From Epiperipatus broadwayi (Eukaryota; Onychophora; Udeonychophora; Euonychophora; Peripatidae): 64,000 nt of DNA. The stretch lies in contig JAQFVV010000012.1 of assembly GCA_028023455.1 (NCBI GenBank), positions 14,894,364 to 14,958,363 on the forward strand, given 5' to 3'. Under the pieces are notes generated by a model. That model was given only the letters and a program-made list of their open reading frames with translations, was not told the DNA's origin and ran no database searches. A program made the translations under genes and the position numbers. Of the stretch, positions 55,608-64,000 are shown piece after piece (position 1 is the first letter of the stretch; the number at the start of each line of letters is the position of its first letter).

Positions 55608-55963
55608 ATAAAGAAACTAGATCTAAATACAAACTCTGAGCGTTTATGAAACAATTTCTATTCAGCTTGCAAGCGTGAATTTTTTAGACACGTAATGTCT
55701 TCAAACTCAGCATAGCAAACCAGATAGCTATATGGGTCTGATCTCAGTTCAGCATCACCACATAGTAGAAGCCTCTGCAATCTATATCATTGCAAGAAAG
55801 ACCTCAAAGGTACATTTATGATAAACAAAAATGCAAGTTAAAAAACTTGCTAACGCTTGTATTTATGTCCACAGATGGCGTTCTACCAAAAACACCGATC
55901 AAGCGTATGTTTCGTTTACATAAACGTCAGAGTAGTTAGTATTCACTATCTCTAACTATAATT

Positions 55964-56016
55964 CCACTTTCAGATCATGATTTCAAGCTTTTTGCTATCA
56001 TCAGTGAAAGACAGGA
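55964..56016 (-). ncRNA. Type I hammerhead ribozyme, array unit 3
   Basis: As unit 1, but the stem II loop reads AAAAA instead of AAAUA; core boxes intact. Confidence 0.73.
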
Positions 56017-56372
56017 ATAAAGAAACTAGATCTAAATACAAACTCTGAGCGTTTATGAAACAATTTCTATTCAGCTTGCAAGCGTGAATTTTTTAGACAC
56101 GTAATGTCTTCAAACTCAGCATAGCAAACCAGATAGCTATATGGGTCTGATCTCAGTTCAGCATCACCACATAGTAGAAGCCTCTGCAATCTATATCATT
56201 GCAAGAAAGACCTCAAAGGTACATTTATGATAAACAAAAATGCAAGTTAAAAAACTTGCTAACGCTTGTATTTATGTCCACAGATGGCGTTCTACCAAAA
56301 ACACCAATCAAGCGTATGTTTCGTTTACATAAACGTCAGAGTAGTTAGTATTCACTATCTCTAACTATAATT

Positions 56373-56425
56373 CCACTTTCAGATCATGATTTCAAGCTAT
56401 TTGCTATCATCAGTGAAAGACAGGA
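56373..56425 (-). ncRNA. Type I hammerhead ribozyme, array unit 4
   Basis: Same as unit 1. Confidence 0.75.
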
Positions 56426-56777
56426 ATAAAGAAACTAGATCTAAATACAAACTCTGAGCGTTTATGAAACAATTTCTATTCAGCTTGCGTGAATTTTTTA
56501 GACACGTAATGTCTTCAAACTCAGCATAGCAAACCAGATAGCTATATGGGTCTGATCTCAGTTCAGCATCACCACATAGTAGAAGCCTCTGCAATCTATA
56601 TCATTGCAAGAAAGACCTCAAAGGTACATTTATGATAAACAAAAATGCAAGTTAAAAAATTTGCTAACGCTTGTATTTATGTCCACAGATGGCGTTCTAC
56701 CAAAAACACTGATCAAGCGTATGTTTCGTTTACATAAACGTCAGAGTAGTTAGTATTCACTATCTCTAACTATAATT

Positions 56778-56830
56778 CCACTTTCAGATCATGATTTCAA
56801 GCTATTTGCTATCATCAGTGAAAGACAGGA
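56778..56830 (-). ncRNA. Type I hammerhead ribozyme, array unit 5
   Basis: Same as unit 1. Confidence 0.75.
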
Positions 56831-57183
56831 ATAAAGAAACTAGATCTAAATACAAACTCTGAGCGTTTATGAAACACTTTCTATTCAGCTTGCAAGCATG
56901 AATTTTTTAGACATGTAACTTCAAACTCAGCATAGCAAACCAGATAGCTATATGGGTCTGATCTCAGTTCAGCATCACCACATAGTAGAAGCCTCTGCAA
57001 TCTATATCATTGCAAGAAAGACCTCAAAGGTACATTTATGATAAACAAAAATGCAAGTTAAAAAACTTGCTAACGCTTGTATTTATGTCCACAGATGGCA
57101 TTCTACCAAAAACACCAATCAAGTGTATGTTTCGTTTACATAAACGTCAGAGTAGTTAGTATTCACTATCTCTAACTATAATT

Positions 57184-57236
57184 CCACTTTCAGATCATGA
57201 TTTCAAGCTATTTGCTATCATCAGTGAAAGACAGGA
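57184..57236 (-). ncRNA. Type I hammerhead ribozyme, array unit 6
   Basis: Same as unit 1. Confidence 0.75.
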
Positions 57237-57589
57237 ATAAAGAAACTAGATCTAAATACAAACTCTGAGCGTTTATGAAACAATTTCTATTCAGCTTGCA
57301 AGCGTGAATTTTTTAGACATGTAACTTCAAACTCAGCATAGCAAACCACATAGCTATATGGGTCTGATCTCAGTTCAGCATCACCACATAGTAGAAGCCT
57401 CTGCAATCTATATCATTGCAAGAAAGACCTCAAAGGTACATTTATGATAAACAAAAATGCAAGTTAAAAAACTTGCTAATGCTTGTATTTATGTCCACAG
57501 ATGGCGTTCTACCAAAAACACCGATCAAGCGTATGTTTCATTTACATAAACGTCAGAGTAGTTAGTATTCACTATCTCTAACTATAATT

Positions 57590-57638
57590 CCACTTTCAGA
57601 TCATGATTTCAAGCTATTTGCTATCATCAGTGAAAGAT
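57590..57638 (-). ncRNA. Hammerhead ribozyme, array unit 7, at the inversion point
   Basis: Core and inner stem I intact, but the outer strand of stem I (AUUCC) is cut off by the switch to inverted orientation at 57636. Confidence 0.6.
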
Positions 57639-57651
57639 CTAGTTTCTTTAT

Positions 57652-57704
57652 TCCTGTCTTTCACTGATGATAACAAATAGCTTGAAATCATGATCTGAAA
57701 GTGG
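57652..57704 (+). ncRNA. Hammerhead ribozyme, first inverted unit
   Basis: Plus strand: same layout. Stem II reads AAC against GCU, so one of its three pairs is lost. CTGATGA, GAAA and AUC intact. Confidence 0.65.
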
Positions 57705-58059
57705 AATTATAGTTAGAGATAGTGAATACTAACTACTCTGACGTTTATGTAAACGAAACATACGCTTGATCAGTGTTTTTGGTAGAACGCCATCTGTGGA
57801 CATAAATACAAGCGTTAGCAAGTTTTTTAACTTGCATTTTTGTTTATCATAAATGTACCTTTGAGGTCTTTCTTGCAATGATATAGATTGCAGAGGCTTC
57901 TACTATGTGGTGATGCTGAACTGAGATCAGACCCATATAGCTATCTGGTTTGCTATGCTGAGTTTGAAGACATTACGTGTCTAAAAATTCACGCTTGCAA
58001 GCTGAATAGAAATTGTTTCATAAACGCTCAGAGTTTGTATTTAGATCTAGTTTCTTTAT

Positions 58060-58112
58060 TCCTGTCTTTCACTGATGATAGCAAATAGCTTGAAATCATG
58101 ATCTGAAAGTGG
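58060..58112 (+). ncRNA. Type I hammerhead ribozyme, second inverted unit
   Basis: Plus strand: complete, identical in structure to unit 1. Confidence 0.75.
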
Positions 58113-58468
58113 AATTATAGTTAGAGATAGTGAATACTAACTACTCTGACGTTTATGTAAACGAAACATACGCTTGATCAGTGTTTTTGGTAGAACGCCA
58201 TCTGTGGACATAAATACAAGCGTTAGCAAGTTTTTTAACTTGCATTTTTGTTTATCATAAATGTACCTTTGAGGTCTTTCTTGCAATGATATAGATTGCA
58301 GAGGCTTCTACTATGTGGTGATGCTGAACTGAGATCAGACCCATATAGCTATCTGGTTTGCTATGCTGAGTTTGAAGACATTACGTGTCTAAAAAATTCA
58401 CGCTTGCAAGCTGAATAGAAATTGTTTCATAAACGCTCAGAGTTTGTATTTAGATCTAGTTTCTTTAT

Positions 58469-58521
58469 TCCTGTCTTTCACTGATGATAGCAAATAGCTT
58501 GAAATCATGATCTGAAAGTGG
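58469..58521 (+). ncRNA. Type I hammerhead ribozyme, third inverted unit
   Basis: Plus strand: complete, identical in structure to unit 1. Confidence 0.75.
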
Positions 58522-58620
58522 AATTATAGTTAGAGATAGTGAATACTAACTACTCTGACGTTTATGTAAACGAAACATACGCTTGATCGGTGTTTTTGGT
58601 AGAACGCCATCTGTGGACAT

Positions 58621-61189
58621 ATATATATATATAGGGGCAGGGAAGCAATAGTTTTAGTTCTTCTAAAGTTTTTCTAAGCTGTTATAAATTATGTCACACT
58701 ATGACCAGTGAGTAGACCACATCAATTTCTCTGATCATCTCCAGGAATGTGAGTATGGAGTCCCCATGGTACTTAAAAAATGAGAAACTGCTAAAGTCCC
58801 TGCCTACAATTGATGATCCAAGTTGCAGCCACACCATGCCATTGCCATAAAAAGGAAGTCACTGAGTGACCAACAGCCAATATCCAAGAACACTATTACA
58901 GAATACATATGAACTATACTGGGAAGTTCAGTAAAGTGTTTTACTGTATATCAAAATCCTTTGAATGTCTGTTAAAGTGATTTATTTTAACTTTATAATT
59001 TCAATTTACTGATAAACAATTTTCATATCTTTAATATTCTCTTGAAAATATTTATTCTTATTGTATTATTAAAATATAATATCAATAATTATGTGCTTTT
59101 AATGCTCATTAATATTGTAATATATTTGATCCTTCTTAAACATGCTAGACTTATTGGTTAAGAATCAGATGAAGGAGAAAATTTTAGTGAATATGTTTCA
59201 ATAACTAAAATATTTTGATGTCATCTAAAGGAAAGTCTAATAATTAAATAAAAGCAAGACATTTAAATCCTTCCTCTCATCGATTCTAATTTGTTTTTTT
59301 TTTAATTTTATTTGTTATTTCAAAATTAGCAATTTTGAAATTTGTTATTTAAAATCTATTATTTCAATTAAATAATCAAGCCATTAATGCCATCATAGAT
59401 GGTTTATAAGTAATTTTCAATTTTAAAAATTAAAATCCAGAGTTAAGAAGTTAAACTTCAAACTTTATTTTAAAAGGGGACAGATATATATTGTAACTAA
59501 TAAAAAAAATTAGCCATAATTGTAAGTAATAAAAAAAATATTACAGTACCTACAAAATATCTCATTTCAAAAAAAAAAATCACTGGCATAATTCTCTCAA
59601 GATTCAGAGTACTTGTGGTTATAAATTTATCATGCGCCACGTTGGGAGGCCATTGTAACTAATAAAATAACATACTAATTATTGTCACTGAACAAAAATG
59701 ATAGTGAAATCAATATAGTGAAATTATATTTATCTCTAATAATAGATTCTTTCAACAAGGAATCATCCCTTTTCCTCTTTCCATATATATAAAACACATT
59801 CATAGTCGCACACTCGCAATATTTGTAACTAATTAAAATATCAAAAATTAAATATATCATGGGATTGGAAAAAAGAAATCAAATTCTTATTTCTGTTTTA
59901 TTCAGTTTACCTATATGTATGTGTTTTACATGAAGTGCTAGTAAGCTGTTTAAACCTAGATAAAGTTATATCATATACTTATTCATAGTGTACCTGGTTC
60001 AAACCCACTTGGTACACTCTTTATACCACATGCACTTGTATGAATGGAAAATGACATCCTTATATTTTAATTGTGTAAATAAAAAATTATGAGATTTTAA
60101 TATCATAAATTCCCACTTAATATTCTCACCGGTGTTACCAGCTCAGTTTAAGTATGATGGTAGTCATGTCTCTTGCTAATGGCTCACAAACATAGTGAGA
60201 ACCATTATTTATATATGGCCACTAAACCTCTTTAGTTAATCTATTTATTAATAATAATATTGACAATGATGATGATGATGATTCCATCCATAGCTTTTGC
60301 AAGTAACTCACAACAACAAATTTAGCTTTTTATAAACCTATAATTATTCACCTAAAACATTATTATATTTAAATTATGACCCAATGCTTAACATTCATTA
60401 GTGATGATGAATGATCATAATTAAATGATAAAATTAAAAATAACAATATTAATAATAGTAACACTAAAACCAAATATTATATAATTATATTTATTAAGAT
60501 AATTATATTTATTAAGATTCCTTTTAATAAAATAAATCATCCAGTTGACTTCAATTATTATATTGATCAAAGTAATACATTATTAAAACAAAATATTGCA
60601 TGTGTTACCGAATAAAAAAATTAAATATATGTATATGCTCCTACCCATTTGAGACAAGCTGGTTTAAAATGAAACATTTAAAAAACATTCCATCTAATGC
60701 TTATTCAATTTTTTCCCAGCTTTATTATATATGTTAAAAATGCAATACAAAAGTCATCACGCAGTATGTGTGTGTTCACTTTCATACATGTGAATCTATA
60801 CTCTATTAATTTGCTCCCTTAAAAAAATTATTAAGTATTAAGATTTTAGTCTAACCTATTTTGATTTATCTTAATTGATATATGTCTGTATAAGCATTCA
60901 CTCACACACACACTCATGATATGTTAGCATATATATCATGTTAAAATGTTTTCCCTTCATATTATTCAATTATAAATAAATCATACGTAAAACAAATTAT
61001 TTAAATCTTGATCAAAGCAACATTTATATCAAATTTAAATGTGAAAAATAAATTTAAAAAAACATTATAAAATATATATTGACAGATTGCTCAAATATTG
61101 TTGGTTAACCCAATAAATGACTATAATAAATAAAAGACATTTAAAATTACAATAAAAAAAATATTTGCTAAATGTGTGTGTATATGTAT
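58621..61189. other. AT-rich spacer
   Basis: 58625-58930 is GC-richer and partly open but matches no family I can defend. A (GAT)n run is at about 60269. GGTTCAAACCC at 59998-60008 resembles a Pol III B-box, but I found no A-box or tRNA fold. No gene. Confidence 0.45.
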
Positions 61190-62880
61190 TGTAATGGAAA
61201 CCCACCGATCGAAAGCTTAACTTCCCTTTTATTTATATATAATGGGGAATTCTTAAAATTCAAGATCGTCCATCTTCCGCTACCACAAGCAAAGAGAACA
61301 TACGGACATAAACGAGTCTACATCCATACTTGACCAAACCTGTAACTATACAGGTATAGCCCCAGGTTATTTTTCCCCCCGGTCAACTGTCTCCCGACTC
61401 CTGTAAGAGTTGAAGAGTTTCAGCGCTTGGATATTTATAAGTTTTAATGGGATCAAAATACTGCACCACCAGCTTCACGTGTTAATTCAGTACTCAAAGT
61501 GAGATAATAATTATTTCCCCAAATCCTACGACTATATTACTTTTTGGAATGGTGAAGAACGAGACGAAACAAATTTAAATCAATAATAAATATTTAATAC
61601 AATAGATTGTACAATAAAAGAAATACTTTAAATCATTTTCACACAATAAAAAACAGATTATATGCTATAATGCTACGAGTAAAACAAAATAAAAAGATCC
61701 TATAAATGATTGTACATTTATAATCGTCATTCCATGTATATATAAAAAAGTTAAAGAATGTCTGTATCATTCAAAGTAAGAATTTGGCCATTGTCTAAAT
61801 TAAGGGTATGTGCACATGGAATATAAAATGTAGTATACATATTTACCTAGGTTATTAAGTCTCCTGAATTAACTTGAATCTTGCTGATCGCCACGTGGAA
61901 TTTCTCCACTTCTTTAACAGGGAACGGTCACCCTTAGGTTAAATTTTGGTTGTGGGAACTCCTCCGCATTTAGGACATCAAGGATCAGGTAAAACAAACA
62001 CTCCGGCAGGCACTACATCGGCAGTTGTTACACCTAGATGGGAACCATTAGAGCACAGTGAGTCTGGATTGGCAAGCGATCATGACGGCCCTTAGCCAGC
62101 CATTCTTGATGAGTCACCGATGTTAGAAATCATATCTTGTTAATTATTGCTGCTTATTATCGGATCAGTGTTTTCACCAATCTCTCGACAAGGAAGTCTC
62201 CAACTCTACTATACTCATACTGAAATTTTTTAATTAAAACATTCCACAGTCCTTTGTCCTTTCGATCCTTTGTTTTCAGCTTTTATTCACACCTTTCCTT
62301 TTCTGAATGCGCCTTCGGCCATTTCTATAGATTTACTTTTACATAATTTCATAGCACTATTGCATTTATTTATTTCTTTTTTAATTAAACATATTTTAAT
62401 AAAATGTTTTTTTTTAATTTTATTTTGACAAGGATTAATTATTGCTGTCTTTATTATACTTCATACATACTCCATACACGCATTTTGTATATCGTCAAAT
62501 GTGTACTTTTATAACTCATATCCTTATCTTTTGGCCATGTTTTTAATTTCTATTTTTTCTCTGTTTAAGGCTTTCAACTTTACCCTTCTAAATCGTAATT
62601 TAGTTTGTATTTCATTTATATTTCTTAATATTAATTTTCTAATGTACAATTTCAATATTTCTAACTTTACTTATTTTTCATTTCACAAAATCTTGACTTT
62701 GGAGGGTAAAAGATCAGAATCTTTTCGATTCTAATTCCCTCTCTTTTCTTAATTAAAACATTTCTTTATTCATAATTTTTTAAACTCATTTTTTAGTATT
62801 CCAAATACAATATTTAATATTCTTTAAATGTTAAATATCTATATGTGTGATTGCAATATGTGCGACCATCACATTACACA
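61190..62880 (-). repeat. 3' LTR of gypsy-4 (about 1.69 kb)
   Basis: On the minus strand it begins TGTGTAATGTGATGG at 62880, right after a G-rich purine tract, and ends CCATTACA at 61190. TGTAATG and CATTACA form terminal inverted repeats. Two stretches (61200-61560 and 61860-62220) are GC- and CpG-richer than background. The partner 5' LTR is outside the window. Confidence 0.72.
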
Positions 62881-62881
62881 G

Positions 62882-62891
62882 CCCCCCCTTT
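62882..62891 (-). other. Polypurine tract of gypsy-4
   Basis: AAAGGGGGGG on the minus strand, one base before the LTR start. Confidence 0.65.
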
Positions 62892-63756
62892 AAAATTTTG
62901 TCTAAATTTTTTTTTAATGTAATCCACTTAACGCTAGCCACTCATAACTACTGTTATGACTCTCTCTTATTCATGCCCTCCTAATATGACTTTGTGATGA
63001 GATTATCCTTAGAGAGGCAACCAGGCAAATTACATCCCTACTCTGACGACCCAACCAGTATTACTAAACCGATTTAATCTTGCTATAAACAATGCATGAG
63101 TTTTATTTCTGCCTCCTACTTGTATATACAGGTTCAAGTCCACAGGATATCTCTGTGACCCAATTAAACCTGTTCATATCTCACATTTTACAAATGATAA
63201 TCCTCTAAATGACAACACTGGTCACTATCCCAAGATGGGTTGGGAGGCTGGCATCTTTTTATCCAGCTCATCCATGAGCTCAGAATATTTTACTGATAGC
63301 TCATATTCTTATAAAGGGGTTATTTCCCCATATATTGATCTCTAATCCATTGACTCACAATATTTGTCAAATATCTAACTGGAAATCTTAATCCAGTGAG
63401 TCATTATGAGAAGGGGAACTCTGTCCCTATCTTCTCTATCTAATAAGATCTGGTGATCACAGAACACACATGAATGCATAACAGAGAAGGCTTACCATAT
63501 ACTGCTAAAATCCACTTACCAATATCTATACCTACACACCTTTAGCCTCTATCAATGATCTCACACTTCTATCTATCTGATGATTTGTCTTAGTTTGGGT
63601 AAAGTCCTTTATACTGTTTGGCCATTTACTGGCTCATCCCTCCTTTATATTATCATGATCAATATTTCCTAATTTCATGTCCATTTTCCATTACTCGTGG
63701 TCCAATTCCATTTCCAATCTTGTTCCAGTGAAGCCGTCCTTTATTGGTGATCACAC
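62892..63756 (-). other. Region between gypsy-4 integrase and 3' LTR
   Basis: About 865 bp with GC content above background. A broken frame continues from the integrase end (KDGFTGTRLEMELDHE, IDHDNIKEG). No envelope-like signal peptide, membrane anchor or long frame is visible. Confidence 0.45.
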
Positions 63757-64000
63757 TTAGGTTTTATCTGGTGGTTGCCTTTCTCTAATGAATAGCCTTA
63801 GCGATCGAGCATTGTATCCTCCCTTTTCCTCTGTTCCCTGGGCTATGACGAAGGCATTATTTCCATAGCACTTTTGGACCATGTATGGTCCTTCATAAAT
63901 GGGTTGAAACTTCTTAAATATATTTTGTGCTGGATGACTTATGGGGTGCACCCTCACCACAACCTCATCACCTATCCTGAATTGATTTTCCACCCCCTTG
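63757..64000 (-). CDS. Integrase C-terminal (GPY/F) domain of gypsy-4, partial
   Basis: The frame is open from a stop at 63757 to beyond the window's right edge (first ATG seen at 63993, probably internal). FRIGDEVVVRVHPISH and FKKFQPIYEGPYMVQKC contain the GPY/F motif found at the C terminus of Ty3/gypsy integrases, where it helps multimerisation and target choice. The frame is intact over 78 codons, so gypsy-4 may be the youngest gypsy element here. The rest of pol lies past 64000 and cannot be judged. Confidence 0.75.
   Translation of the reverse strand, partial: KGVENQFRIGDEVVVRVHPISHPAQNIFKKFQPIYEGPYMVQKCYGNNAFVIAQGTEEKGGYNARSLRLFIRERQPPDKT

Larger units (their letters stand above)
55001..58620. 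repeat. Array of about 408-bp hammerhead units: 6.5 direct then 2.4 inverted
   Basis: TGATAAACAAAAATGC begins units at 55001, 55410, 55819, 56228, 56633, 57039 and 57445 (periods 409, 409, 409, 405, 406, 406). At about 57636 the sequence turns into its inverse, with units marked by GTTTATCATAAATG at 57842 and 58250 (408 apart), and ends at 58620. Units differ by only a few substitutions, so the array is young. Each unit contains a hairpin GCAAGTT/AACTTGC and a hammerhead core. (TA)n lies at both outer borders. Frames MQRLLLCGDAELRSDP... in the units are probably fortuitous. Confidence 0.95.

Noticed and set aside
55001-58620. CRISPR-like or coding tandem array
   Set aside because: The whole 408-bp unit is repeated without unique spacers, and the 65-codon frames inside it are on whichever strand the unit lies; nothing supports CRISPR or a repeated gene.
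58650-58930. pogo/Tigger-like DNA-binding domain
   Set aside because: The reading HLQECEYGVPMVLKK is too short and degenerate to support the family.
59990-60010. tRNA gene with B-box GGTTCAAACCC
   Set aside because: No A-box at proper distance and no cloverleaf fold.

Overview
The window looks like a piece of a very AT-rich invertebrate animal genome. The evidence is the density and mix of mobile-element relics: RTE-like LINEs, a second LINE family, Penelope-like elements with GIY-YIG remnants, Ty3/gypsy LTR elements, hAT, piggyBac and hammerhead-ribozyme repeats. I cannot name the species. No complete host gene is visible. Nearly every long open frame belongs to a decayed mobile element. 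Three short exon-like patches (13745-13878, 25525-25627, 29520-29690) are the only possible traces of host genes, and all are weak.

Layout. 2048-5090 is an RTE-like LINE on the minus strand; two more copies of the family lie at 16991-18937 and 19692-20096. 5738-6520 is the tail of another LINE. 7659-12301 is a Ty3/gypsy-type LTR element that has lost its RT core and most of its 3' LTR. 13957-14725 is a tandem repeat with hammerhead-like cores. 21220-24808 is a complete but dead hAT element with 14-bp terminal inverted repeats and a perfect 8-bp target duplication. 24818-27380 is an array of roughly 411-bp hammerhead units split by a piggyBac relic. 27600-28726 holds three copies of another hammerhead repeat, two of them in a palindrome. 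30411-31620 and 36500-39956 hold further gypsy relics.

From 39957 to 53806 the window is a nest. Two Penelope-like elements lie head to head. The right-hand one is split first by a small hammerhead-derived foldback (43818-44042) and then by an 8.8-kb LTR element (44185-53014). That LTR element has 3.1-kb LTRs, TG...CA ends, a 4-bp GTAT target duplication, and only one gag-like open frame inside.

55001-58620 is a 3.6-kb array of about 408-bp units: 6.5 in one direction, then 2.4 inverted. Every unit carries a recognisable type I hammerhead ribozyme core. The right edge (61190-64000) is the 3' part of another gypsy element with a 1.7-kb LTR.

The most interesting signal is that three hammerhead repeat families occur here, and three of their arrays share one geometry: ribozymes on the minus strand on the left, then a switch to the plus strand on the right. 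The two Penelope copies diverge in the same way. I infer that such retrozyme-like repeats are copied by a Penelope-type reverse transcriptase with snap-back or template switching. The ribozyme motifs are read directly from the sequence; their activity and mobilisation are not shown.
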